From: Larus michahellis | Lineage: Eukaryota; Chordata; Aves; Charadriiformes; Laridae | NCBI RefSeq assembly: GCF_964199755.1 | Contig: NC_133901.1 | Span: 51,185,324-51,249,323 of the forward strand | Direction: 5' to 3' | DNA: 64,000 nucleotides | Shown: positions 1-12,645 of the stretch, piece by piece | Position numbering within the stretch: the stretch's first letter is position 1 | Layout: every line of letters begins with the position of its first letter | Position numbers and translations under genes: made by a program | Notes under the pieces: model-generated | Seen by the model: only the letters and a program-made list of their open reading frames with translations | Database searches by the model: none | Told to the model about the DNA's origin: nothing

Positions 1-1471
1 TCTTTCTCAGGGGTCCAGCAGTAAAGGCACAACGTCCTTCCCTGAAATCAGGGCCGTCACAAACACAAGGTGCTTTCTGAAACCATGCTTTCAGCCACAA
101 CACCTCACCAAAAACTCCAACAAAGTAACAGGGGTTTCAAACTTCCAGTACTAGATTCCCAGATACCACAGTGGTGAGTACATCCCCTTCCTATACCGTC
201 CTTCCTTCCATCAGCTCCCACCACAATTTTTTAGACACTTCCCTGGCGAGGACAGGCAATGGGGGAGCAATGGCATGTACCTCCTCTGGCCATCCCCTCT
301 CCACTGCGAGTAAATTAATGGGCACATTCGAAATTATCCCTCAAACCTGAGTGGTCCAATGCAATGGCCCACCTGCAAAACGTGCTGCAGAGAAGCACTA
401 AGCAATTCCCATGAGGCGCAAAACACGTCTGCTACTGCCCTCACCATTTCCCCTCCTTTTCCCCAGCCAGTGTGATCTCGGAGTTCTTAAAGAAAAGGTT
501 TTCTTACAATAGCTAAGGATGAGAATTTTCTGCTATTAAAACCAGCTGTGTTTCTCTCAATCTCCCCAAGACAGAGACAACACATGAGAAGCTTTGGTCT
601 AAAAGGAGAGAAGAACGGAAACTGGAAGACAACACTAACTAAACCTCTGCAACACCTGATGCACCGACTCACAAGTGGATAATGAAAGAGTAAAGGGATG
701 CTGCAGTTAAGCTCTGGCACATCTCATCGCAGGAGGCTACGGACACTAAAAGCTTATGCAGGTTCAAAAAGAAAGCAGATGGAAGACAAAGCTATCCAGG
801 ATCATTAAGGACAGTGAACCACCTCTGGCTCAGGGATTGAGGAGTCTGCTACAGACGGGGACACTTTTTGGGCTCGCTCTGTTTTACCCTGCTTGTCTAC
901 ACCTCCCTCGGCATTTGCTGCTGGCTTGAGGGAAACAAGCCACTGAGTTTGTTTTGAGGCAGATCAGCCATTCTTAAGTATTAACAGTACATTCCTAAGG
1001 GGTCATTTTAGCTTTAGCAAAGTTCCAAATACAAAGGAACAGATTTATAAAAGGCCTTTAGAAAGTATTTTCCAAGTGCTTATCCATACCTTTAGGCTCC
1101 CAACTAACTTTAAAATTCTGGTCTGAACCGCCTTTGGTGGAGAAGGAGAATTTTTTATAAAGCATCTTTAATAAAATGTCAGTATGTAATCATCTCTCTG
1201 GGATGCTCCTAGAGAGAAGTCACAACAAAACATGCAGTATGCTGGGCATTGAACGGCAGGACAAGGTACGCGAGCAGAGAAGGAATAATGTGGTTATTAT
1301 ACCAGGTGGTAAACTACTGAACACACAAAGCCACAGATCAGTCTTGATGGCTAGAAAGCTTCTCCAACTCCAGCCACTAGCAGTTTTATTCTGACCCAGC
1401 TCAGAGAGCCACAATAACAGGTTGGATCGTTCCTGCCAAACCCCAAAGCACCGCAAACAGTTTCAGAAATT

Positions 1472-1493
1472 GGGGGGGTGGAGGGGGGGGTGG
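1472..1493 (+). repeat. G-rich tract
   Basis: Two long G runs (7 and 8 G) are separated by TGGA and followed by TGG. It could form a quadruplex on the plus strand. It lies inside TLL2 intron 1, where the transcribed RNA would be C-rich, and no function is evident. Confidence 0.7.
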
Positions 1494-4400
1494 TGTTCAG
1501 AAGAGTTTGCTTTGCAGGGCCCAACTTCCAGGCAGCAAGAGGGGGAGAGAGAAAATGCAAGGCTGAAATCACCCCCAGACACATTCAGCTCGTTCAAAGC
1601 TTCCAGCAGGGGGATTTAGCCGGAGCTTAAAGCAGTTCTCTGTGACTCTTTGTCACAGGAGTGTAGGTACAAACAAACAGGAGCCGAGACAAAGGGAGTC
1701 AACACACATTTTATTAGTAAAAAGTTAATCGGCTTAAAGTGTGCAACTAAATAAGCAAAGCTTACATTAAAGTGACCCGCCAAGAAAAGATGCCATGGAA
1801 ATAAAGTTATAGGAAATACAATATAGTCTCTATGTTCTTTTGTAATCCAGCATGATAAATATTCATGATTCTGGGTTAATGGGGTACCCAGCTCTCAGCC
1901 ACCACAATAGTTTTTTGTTTATTCTCGAGACCATGAACTTTGGAACCATGAACCTGAATTTCAGGACTCTGCATTCATGCATGTTAGCAAAATTCGGGGC
2001 AAGGCAGGGGGATGGAGACAACGCCAGGACCTTGGCTTGTGACAGTGTAACAGAGGTTGCTGGCAGGCTTCTGACAATGAATAACAAGAGCCCCGGGATG
2101 CACAGGACTTCTGTATCCATCACCATCCCTGCCGCACCACCTGCAGAAGAATGAGAGAAGAGGTACCACCTGCAACACAACCCCATCCCTCACCTCCAGC
2201 CTCTCCAGGACACGGCTCATTCCAGAGTTTCTTTCTCCAGAGGATGATGGCATGCTCAGGCCAGACCTCGAGGAAGCAGCAGCTGCATGCATGGCACAGC
2301 AGCATCACAGAGCAGGAGAGAGGTCCACTCCTTACACACGGGATGGAAGACCTGTAACCTCCCTAAACATAATCCCTTGAGCCTTCGGATTGACTGAAAG
2401 AGCATTTTGCCATTCTGAAAGCAGTCCTGCAGGGAGAGGTCACCAAGCTCCAGCCCAGCGTTCACACTGAATAGCAAACATCCTTCCAAAGCGTGCCATA
2501 AAGTGTCCCAAACCTCCCCTAGCCAGCCCCACACCAGTTGGTCCTTTGACAGCGCCGCCTTCTGCTGATAGCAAAACTGAGAACGCTGGCAACGTTGCTA
2601 TGAGACCTTCCAAAGTCTCTACTCCAAACTGTATTAACAAGTACAGATTATTGTTCCCCCTTTCAAGGTATATTCGCAGTCTTTGGGGTTAATGAAGGAC
2701 ATGAGGAAACTTTAAAATAAACACCAACCAAACAACAAAGAAACCGAAAGTTCAAAGTAATATGAAGAAACCAACTGTAAATGCTGAATCTAATGCATTT
2801 TAAGACTCTTGAGCTTGTTTGTTTCCCCACATTGACTCACAACTAAAAGCGAAGACTATGATCCCATAAGGTCTTCAGGAGCTTCATGGTGTATTCCACT
2901 CACCAAAGTAACACCCTCTTTCTCTACAAAAATTTCCCATTAGCTTTTCCCCCTTCTCCCATGTAATGTGCTGAACCGTGAAAGCAAGCCTTCAAACAGC
3001 CCAGCACCAAACAGCCAGGCCCTGTTTTGCAGAGAGCTGGGAGCACAGCGCTCCGCTCCACATCCCCACGGATCAGTTTGCTTGGTCTGCAAACACAGCT
3101 CACAGTCCCTTCACTGACCCCTCAGGGTTTAATTGCCTATTTCAGCCTTTGCAGCCTACCACTTGTAAATAGGAGCCATTCTTCATGCACCTTCCTTTAG
3201 GACAACCTGGATGACAAACCTTGCTGTAGCGAGCTTTACTCCTCCCCTTGGGCAGAGCTCGTTCTGACCAGCAGAACCTGAGCAGCCACAGGACAGGCAG
3301 TGCACAGGCCAACCATTTCTTCAGAATACAGCTTCTTCTAACAGCACGAAAATCTAAAAGAAACAACAATGCTCCCTTCGATTTTAAGTCTTTGACACTT
3401 CGATTGCAATACTTCTATACACAGGACTACCACAAAATATTCATACATCAAGAGGAGGAATTTAGCAAGAGCTGAGAAATTAACACAAAAGATGAAAGTG
3501 TACTTTTGGAAGGGAAACTATTTCTCCAACTAGTGAAATACCACCTATCAGTCTGCCTTGAATCACAGAAAGGCTCTCTCTAAAAATCAAATACATTAGT
3601 AAACAGCAACAGACTTCTCAAAACTGAGGTAACCTGCCCAGAGCGCGTGTATTTAGCTTTTACTTTTGCAATATTTTACGCTAATGCAGCTATTGCAAAG
3701 ATAAAGATGACTGTCCAGATGGAAGAATATACAGATGTGCACAGGAGGAGGGGAACTTGTTGGGAAGAAAACATTTTCCACATTCCCTGTGTGGACTTTT
3801 GCACACAACGTCCTGTTCCTCCTGGAACAGGGGACACCCCCACGTCCTCCCTCCCAGCTCCAAGGACATGCCTCCTCCCCTCACACTTGCCAGTCCACAC
3901 CTGTAACGACGGGCCAGTGGGACAGCCCAAACCTGGCCGCTCCTTCCATTTCACACCAAGCAGAGGCATCGCTATGAAATATACAGGAACGACAAAAGCA
4001 TCAGGACCCAGCCCCCAACACCACCCAGGAGGACAAAAGGAGCTGGCACACCTGATGGTTTGAGGGTCTCCATTTCATGCGTGCTTGGAAACCCCACCAC
4101 AAACTCACCTCTGCCAGGAGATGAGGGATTGGACAATGGGTGAAGTGGGCAAAAGAACAGAAAATGCTCTTCTCAACGTCCAGACAAAAAAAGAAGGCAG
4201 CCAGGAGTTTTACTTCTCATGCCAGCATCCCATGACTAACCAGCAGTTTACCTTAACAACAAAGCTTTCCAAGAAAAGGCAGAGACCTGGGCACTCGAGC
4301 AATGGCCTTAGGAGATCCCAGCTCTCTGCCCAGGAAACAGCAAAAAAAACCCACCCCAGCATATCACATATCACCTTCTTACTGAAGCATGAACAAAGAA

Positions 4401-7400
4401 GAGAATATATGGCAGAAGAGGCCAAAGAGGGGAAAAACAGAAATCAATAGGATCTAACAGAGCGTGACGGAAAATCACTTCCCCCATAAAAAGAGGTTAC
4501 TTGCCAGGTTAATGAATCTTTTCTGTGCTGTACTTAGACACCCAGGAAATGGAAGGGGTCAGAGGAGCAGTGTGGGTGGGAATGCAATTCCTAGAACATG
4601 CTTTCAAGAACAATCAAAGGTTAGAGATTAAATCCTGGCAGCGGTCAACTGCACAACACATCAGCAGCCTGATACATGGGCCAGCTGCAGCTCAGAGCAA
4701 AATACACTCCCAACATCAACAGCACAGCAAACAACAGCCTTCTCTCCCCTGCAAAAACAGCCCGACGGGCCACCCCGGCCCCCGCGAAGGGTCAGCCCCA
4801 AGAACTGGAGCACCTCTGCCTTCGCAGGTCAGCCGTGCCAGCAGGGACAACACGAAATGGTCTATAGGTCTCTGAGTAACTGCAATAGAAACACAAAAAC
4901 CAGACAGCATCAGAAGTCACACTGTGCAAATAACTCACAAAGTTCTTGGCCCAGCAGACAAAACTTCTCAAAACTCACTTTTAGGATAAGAGCTGTGCCT
5001 TACTCTTGTCAGGAACTCACAGGCAGCAGACAAACCAACAGAGAAGCAACTGGACAACAGCAGGATACAAGATCTGGTGGCCACAGAAGCCTGAATTAGA
5101 CCTCCGGACTATCAAACACATCTGAAGCCAGGTGCATATAACTTTGAAGGGCGGTTTCTTCTGACTGGAGCCCTACTGACAGGCTGCATAAAAGAAGGGC
5201 AGACCCTTGATCTTTTATCACTCTCCTGTCCACATGTAGCTCGAGCTGGCAATAGGCCACTCAAGGAACAGCTCTACTTAGGCCAAAGATACTTGCTGAG
5301 GGAAATGCGGGTGCATGACTTCCATCCTTTTCAAGACCACTTAACTCATAGATCAATATATTAGGTCCTCCCACCGCCTGCCAGGATCATTTACCAACTG
5401 CCATTTCTCAGTTCGGGGACTCTTGACTCCAGTACAGCTCAAACACCTTGGCCATTCAGCTGTCCAAGCTTCTCCTGCAGCAGTTGCCTCCTTTGCCACC
5501 CAACTTCTGCAACAGAGACATGGACAATGCAGCCAAAGTCCCCTTTGTTACCCCTATTTGATGTGGTCTCAGGGTAGACACATTGCACAGGACAGCTGGT
5601 CGAGAGAGGCAGAGTTCCAGTTCACATCGTTCAAGCCTACCTTCACACGCTGCCTTCAAGGAGCTACGTCACAAGTTCTCAAGTAGACCTAACACTGGCA
5701 TTTCTGCAAGATGGAGTTTTGACTTTGGAAGTCCAGTACATCAAAGAGTTTTTATATCTGGGGAATTTTAAAGCAAAATCCATGCCTTACTGAACCAATA
5801 CCTTCATCCCACAGCATCCCGCCAACACACACATCAGTGCGGACAGTCCTCTACATCCACAACAGACACCTGCCCCTGGAGCAGGGACGGGCCCTTCTGT
5901 CAGGTACGGCCACTGCTACCAGGAGACAGGGCACGGTTTGTACATCAATTTCTCTCCTCCAAACTCTGAAATGAACAAACGACCTCCAGCAGGTCTCACC
6001 TGAAATTCAGCACGCAAAACACCAACCAAAATAGCTAATTTTGTCAAAGCTCTGAGCAAATGAAAACATTGCTGATGAGGCAATGCTATCTAAGTTCAAA
6101 GTCACGCTGACGACAAGGGGGAGACTGGCAACACCCACAGCCATGACACGAGGCCTGGAGAAAGGTAATTCTCAGCACCCTCCAGGACCGCATCAACCAG
6201 CTTCTAATAAGGAGACAAAGGGACTCAGCTGTACTCCAACACCAACTCTACAGGAGGAGAAAAATTGTTCAGCAGACCTGAACTTGTAAAAATAACACGG
6301 TGGTACGCTCTGCTCTGCAAACAGCTTTGGGGTTTGCGGATGGGGAGGTTAAACAGATGCTTTTTGCTTGGGTGCTGACATTTGCACGAATACAAAATGA
6401 CTTGAGAGGATGTGAATTTCCGCTCGGGTCTGAAGCTGAGCTGATTCATGGACCGGCAGCAGCTGCAGGTCTCTGACAATTCGTATCAGCCAAACCAGAG
6501 GGTGATTTACCAGTGGCTGGGGTTTCGCGTGGGCTTCCTTCAACACGCAGTTAAACATTTCTCTCCATTCCAAGCTGGGCTGACACAAACTGGCCAAGAA
6601 AGCAATCAATCATTGAGAGTTCTTTAATCAAGGGCTTCCTTGCACACTTAAGCAGTTCCTATTGATGGGGAACCTTCCTGTTCAGGAAGTGCTAGAGTGG
6701 ATCTGAACATCAAAGTACAGGCGCCCTTGGAGCTCAGCATTTCTGGGAGGCTCAGCTACAACAAAGGAGGGGGGAAAAAAAACCTAAACAGAAGACCTAG
6801 TCACTGAATCAAAACAGCAGCCAGTTTCTGCTCAGTCATCCATCCCTTCTGAGCAGTGAAAGCACATTTCGGCACTAATTGAAAGCAGTTTGGGTGCAGG
6901 TTCGTACCTGCAATGCTAGTAATCCAAGACAACCAGGTTGTTCAATATCAGAGGTGTCTCCTTCCTTCCAAGGTTGCCCGTCTCCAAAAAGAGCATACAG
7001 ACCTTCCTGTCAGGTCAGTGTTCTCCCCAGTCCCAGCACCATCTCCTTGGCACAGACAGCTCTGGACTCTGATTTACAGAAGCCAGCCCCACCGTTTCCC
7101 TCTGGTTTCTGGAAGGAAAGGGGACGCTGGGACAGCAGCCCCTCTATTACAGCAAACAGCCCGTTGCACAGAACGGGCTCATCATGCCCAATGCAGCAGG
7201 TAAATGCACACCGTCGCACAGGGCTGCTGTCAGGTGGGCAAGGATGGAAGAACCTCCTGATCACTGGGAGAACAGCCTGAGTTACTGCTGGGCTGGGAGA
7301 GGAGATGGGGCACCCCACGGGCCGGGGGAGAAACCATCACAGAAAGCAAAGACGGATTTGAGCAATCCTCAGGCAGGGACTGGAGAGAGCTTCAGGAAAA

Positions 7401-7493
7401 GGGAGACGGGGGAACATCTGAAATAGGTCTGTAGGAAACACAGAGGGAAGCTGGCAGAGACCACAAGGGTCTCTGCAGCAAAGGCAACACAAC

Positions 7494-7508
7494 AAAAAAA
7501 AAAAAAAA
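7494..7508 (+). repeat. Poly(A) tract, 15 A
   Basis: An uninterrupted run of 15 A inside TLL2 intron 1. I saw no processed-gene or SINE-like sequence immediately upstream, so it is called a homopolymer and not a retrocopy tail. Confidence 0.8.
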
Positions 7509-9066
7509 GGAAATGGACATATTAGAGAAAAGAGGCTAGAAAATCCGGCGTATCAGGCACGCGGCACCTGCGATTTCCCAAGTACAAACGCGCGAGCCTG
7601 GCCAGGCTGCAGCAGGTACCTGTGGTTACCCGGCTCTTCCCCACTCGGACTGGGGCAGCAGCCGCTCCCCTGGGAGACACCCGCCGGCACAGGGACAGCA
7701 GTCAGAAAGAGGTGGCTTACCAGTACCGTGCAGCTCGTTCTTGGACTAGCTTAGCTCTTCAGCGAGGCATAGACACACTACATAGGGAGAAGAAAGACTC
7801 CAAACACAACTGCGAAGGCAGAGTATAATTACACAAGTGGAAAGTGCCTCAAACCAAGATCCCTGTCTCTGTGGACTTTTGAAGCCTGTAAGAACGGCAG
7901 CACAGTTTCCAAATGCCTTGGGCTGGGGCTCTGTGGCTTACTAATCTTATGCCACAGAACACCTGAGGAACGAGCAGTCTTCATTGATCAAACCTGTGGA
8001 GGCTGCGGTCAAGGGCACACACCTGTGAACTGCACCCAGACCACAAACTTCAATAAAAGCTCCCCTGCTACTGCAGAGAAGTATCCATGACAACTCCAAA
8101 CACCTCTTCCTCACCCTGCCAGGCTTCTTTAGGGAAATATAAGCCCTCTGTCCTAAACTTGCCCATCCCTTGTCCTGTTCATTGCTAAACCCCAAGGTGT
8201 AGCTATAGCACCAAGTGTTACATCTTATGCAGGACAAGCAGATCCAACACGCCACACAAAACGTGAAAGATCAAGCACGTTTTTGTCAGATCCCAAACAG
8301 ACAGCTAAACACTGGAAGGACTTCAGGCACGGATCTCAAGTGCTCCTTTGCCCAGGTATCATAAGGTTTTGCTCTCAAACTCCCCAGGCAAAGAGCTCCT
8401 GTACCTGGGAACCTCAAGCTGCAAGAAAATGGTCGGTGGTTATTTTTTCTTTAAGACGCAGCCATTAACTTGTTCTTGGATTATAGTCTAGGATTATAAC
8501 AAAATCCACCTTAAACCTTCCCTTTGAGGAGAAAGCTTCTGCTGCAGCTCTCCCTCACTGCAAAACACGGCCTCCCCAACGGCGAACGGCTGCATTGCTG
8601 AATGCTTATAAAGACGGGGTGTCTCCGGTCCTCACCCACCTGTTTTCCTGCTGTCACCTCCCAAAGCAGGTAAATTAAAGGCTGAACAGTCTGTTCTCTC
8701 ATTCTTTCTCAGACCACCCAAAAAGACTCAGTCAACTTCCTCCTTGAGCATTTAACCCTTTCCACAACCTACTGGGGGTGGGGGAAAACGTAAGGGGAAT
8801 GGTTGCTGGTGAGAGCTTTCTCATTCCTCTGTAACTGTTTGCATCAGCATTGAGGAATCCACGGACTGGGTTGTATCCCAGACTCTTCCCTCAAGGCACA
8901 CGTGTAAGTACTGGTGGCAAAGAAAGGAAACTTTCTCTTCTGGAAGCCCACATGGCTTCAGGTGTCAGGAGACCAGGATTCAGCTCCCAGTACCGCCACC
9001 ACCATACTGACCGCCCTTGGGGGAGCTGTTGGCACCCACCACCATCTCCTACAACTCAGAGCCCCA

Positions 9067-9095
9067 TGAAGGTACCAGAGGCACTGGTACCTTCA
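9067..9095. repeat. Perfect 12-bp inverted repeat, 5-nt loop
   Basis: The arms at 9067-9078 and 9084-9095 are exact reverse complements, centred on AGGCA, and each contains a KpnI-type GGTACC core. It would form a short stable hairpin. It lies in TLL2 intron 1 with no flanking gene feature. Confidence 0.85.
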
Positions 9096-9434
9096 CCGCA
9101 GCTGCACTGCCGCTCACCTACACCTTCCACACCAGCTCAGAGGCTTCAAAGCCTTATGGAAAATCCGTAAGATGCAAATGAGATTCCTCCACAGGAATCT
9201 GGGATTCCCAAGCAAAGGGAGGGTTGGCACGTGCTCTGCCAGTGCTCCCACCATTGCCAAACCAAACTGGACAACTTGCGAGACTGCAGGAAGGCACTCA
9301 TCAAGAATTGAGTGGGCTGAATCCACAGCATGGCCTGCAACAAGCTTTCAAGTTCCCCTGCTAACGTGACGGATCCATGCTTCCAACAGAGGAAACAGCA
9401 TCTGCATCCCGCTCAAAACCCGAGCAATACTTGA

Positions 9435-10295
9435 GTGACCCAGACTTTACAAATCCTCTCTCCCCTTTCTCATTGGATTACCCCTGCAAGGCTTTCGGTT
9501 CCTAACAGTAAATTCCTCGTCTGCCCACAGAAATATCTGCGCGCAACTTCAGATGTTTGCACCGCAACCCAAAGGAAATTTGCTGCCTCCAGAACAAAAG
9601 GCGCTGTGCCTTTACAGAGGGAGAGCTCGGAGGAACAGAACAACAGCAAAGCACAGTTTATGTCTCTCTGTGAGAGCTTCTCTCGGGACAGCACTCAGTC
9701 ATGGTGTGAGAGCTCTGGCGTGGGGTATTTAGAAGCTGGTGGATCAAATCACCAGGTGGAGCAGGAACAGGGATGCACAGTGGTACCCTGCGACCAGGCG
9801 AACAGCATCCACCCACAAAGGGGCAGTGGTTTGGCAGGAAAAGCTGCTCTGTCGTTGCCAAACTGCTCCTCTAACAACTTTTCTAGTGAGAAAGAAACAA
9901 GGGAGATGGGAATACTGCTCAGTTCCCCAGCGGTGCCTCCTCACACCTCTTGCCTCACTTCTGCCCCTTCCGAGCTCACATCCCCAGCACTCCGCAAAAT
10001 CCCCAGTGACCAACTCACTTTGCCGGTGCCATCTGCCTGCCAGAGCCCCGATCCCCTTCCTCAGCCTCCCCACACCAGGGCCGCCTGCTTGGGAGCTCCA
10101 CAAGCAATGGCCCAGGGCAAAGGCCATTTCTCTGGCTCCAAATCTCATGGAAAGAAGCCAAACTTGCCTGCAAGGCTCATTTGTACCTATATGCAATTCC
10201 TCCTCAGCAACGCAAACCCTCCTGAAGGGCACTTGAGACAGGCGCAGGCAGCAGGAGCCCCAGACCCTTGTGGCTCCTGCCTCAGGAGGACGTAG
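9435..10295 (+). other. Long unassigned open frame, antisense in TLL2 intron 1
   Basis: This frame stays open for 286 codons. It begins at a GTG; the first ATG is at 9660, leaving about 211 codons. The translation is rich in Ser, Pro, Gln and Ala, has no signal peptide, membrane span or domain that I recognise, and resembles no known family to me. The local sequence is C- and A-rich and T-poor on the plus strand, which lowers the chance of stop codons, and two other frames are also open across much of 9740-10350. Most likely this is a compositional accident. A lineage-specific exon cannot be excluded. Confidence 0.15.
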
Positions 10296-11722
10296 CTGGG
10301 CAGGCAGGTCTGCCCGTCTCCCGACACAAACACCTGCACAGAGAAACACCATGGCCCGATTGGCCTGAGGGTCAAGACTTGCCGTATGGTCCGTGGTCGG
10401 ACTTGGTCAACCTATAGACAGGACATGTCACACGAGAACAAACTGCCTAGCCGGAGCAGACAGAACCGTGCCAAGAAACAGGGGACCCTCAATGGTCCCC
10501 ATCCTGGAAAATGACCTACCGAGGGAAATGCCAGGCGTTGGGAAGCAACACTGCACCACCAGCTCACAAAGGGCAGGAGGCACTATACTAGGAGCCAAAG
10601 CATTTAGGAACCAAGATGCTGAGACCAAACTGCAGCTTTTTCTCCTCACCTGCTCATTTGGCAAGTGAAAAAGAGCCTCATCACAGGCTTGCCGCTGGAT
10701 GGAATGGGTCATCAAGCCTGTAAATATCCAGGGGACAAATTACTCCATGCCCAGCTCTCCTTCCTATTTATGTCTCCCACCTCCCCTTGCTGACTTAAGT
10801 TGGACTATACCATCTCCAGAGGTCACTTTGAACCTCAGAGATTATGCTCTTCACCTCCAATTAAAGTTCATATAAGCTTGCACCAATATAACTACCAGAA
10901 CGAATTGCAGCCTATTTAATTCCTTTGGTTCCAGTTTGCCTGAGGAGCCCCAGAAGGATGCGCTTGTTTTGCTTACCAGGCATCCATAGTTTCTGCTGCT
11001 GCCTGTCTGTCGGGCAGCCTCACTCAGACCTGAACCCTGGCCTGGGTGTCTTTAGCTGGACCCTCTGAGCAGCAGATCCGTCCAAAGCACGTGTCAGGCT
11101 TATGACATTTTTCCATCTATAAGGGAGCAGATCTGGGCAGGAACCTTTGCACCGTTCCCTTTGACATGCTCCAGTGACCTGCCACAACACTCAGCAAAAC
11201 CCACCCAGCAGAGTCAGCACTGCCACCTCCCCCCGCAGCTCAAACCCACGGCACAGCCCTGCCGCAACTGCCCCTTTATCACCCATTCAGGCATCCTGCC
11301 CTCTCTTCCTACCCTATCAAAAAGGCTGTGGCTGCAGGAAAGCAGCCACAGATTAAGAAAAGGAAATCCTGGATGGCTGGAGTTATGAGGTTGAGCAGCA
11401 GTGGGGTTACGGCCCATCAGCTGAGCCCTGGTAACTGGACATGTGTTTATACCAGTAGCTCAGCAGTTGCAGTGATTTAGGAGGTTACTGCCCTGTGCTG
11501 TCCATCCTGCCTTGCTGCTGGAGATGATTACACCCTTCGCTAATGCAACAGAGAGGAGCATGTGCCAGGCTTTTCGCTCCCAGACCAGCAGATCAACCAT
11601 CGACCGTCTGCACTCAAGCTCGGGGCATGAGCTCCAAGGATGAGGAACTGGCAAGTTTCATTTCATAACCTGCCAGATCTAAATCCATCACGGCCTCTGG
11701 GTCACAGCCATTAGCCTGCAGC

Positions 11723-11744
11723 AAAAAAAAAAAAAAAAAAAAAG
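11723..11744 (+). repeat. Poly(A) tract, 22 A
   Basis: An uninterrupted run of 22 A in TLL2 intron 1. The sequence upstream is not recognisable as a processed gene, and no target-site duplication was seen. Confidence 0.8.
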
Positions 11745-12504
11745 TAGCAAAGCACTGTAGTTTTAACAGCTTTGGAAAACACGTAAGCGGAGCAGTAGTT
11801 TGTCTTCGCAATGGTCCAAGAGCCTGCATACAATCTGCAGCCACAAGACATGCCCAGGAGCCCGTGCCTACAGCAGCAATGGAAACATTCCTGCAAGTCT
11901 CACGGCGCCAGCTCTGTTTCCACAGACCATCAAAAACTTCCCCGTGCAAAACATAGCAGGCGCCTGAGCTTTTCACAGCAGGTCTGCAATTGCTGCCCTC
12001 TCACCAGGCATGCTTCTAGACAAATACTGACGCTGTCCCACCAGTGGAGAAACTCAGGCCCAAGGAAGTTAAGAAGACTTGTCACTGCTATAGCACATCA
12101 GGAAGAGAGTGTGATAGACTTCTTATTAGACAACAGTCCTGACATAGCCCATCTTGGAGGGACAACTCCATTAGAGGTGTCTTCACTTCATCTCACTTAC
12201 AGAAACAGACCTCTTCACTTGTTAGCCTTGACTGGACTGACCCTTTGGGATGTTCAGCAGTGAACACCTGCTTAGCTCTGTTAACACTGGAAGAGGAAGA
12301 AGGCTGCAAATGCAAGGCAGGGGGAGGAGGAGAGGCAGGGTCTAACACAGGTCTGTGTAGTAGAAGCCTTGCTTGCTCTGTTTTGGGGACGACTTGAAAA
12401 ACTGGAGGCATTCAGTGCACAGAGATAGGTACCTGGCATGGGAGGAGTGTCTTACAGCCCAAGTGCTCTGCACTTTAGGTTGCTACAGCCCACATGGAAA
12501 GAAA

Positions 12505-12645
12505 CTACACATCTCTGGAGACATTCAAAACCTGCCTGGATGCGTTCCTGTGCAACCTGCTCTAGGTGAACCTGCTCTGGCAGAGGGGTTGGACTAGATG
12601 ATCTCCAGAGGTCCCTTCCAACCCCTATCATTCTGTGATTCTGTG
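12505..12645 (+). mobile_element. CR1 LINE, 3' end fragment
   Basis: The segment matches the end of the CR1 ORF2 frame and its short 3' UTR: the CATCTCTGGAGACATTC motif, the TGCAACCTGCTCTAGGTGA block, GATCTCCAGAGGTCCCTTCC and the terminal ATTCTGTGATTCTGTG. It is heavily 5'-truncated, as most avian CR1 copies are, so it is an inactive relic. Its left boundary is approximate. It lies in TLL2 intron 1 in the antisense direction. Confidence 0.9.
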
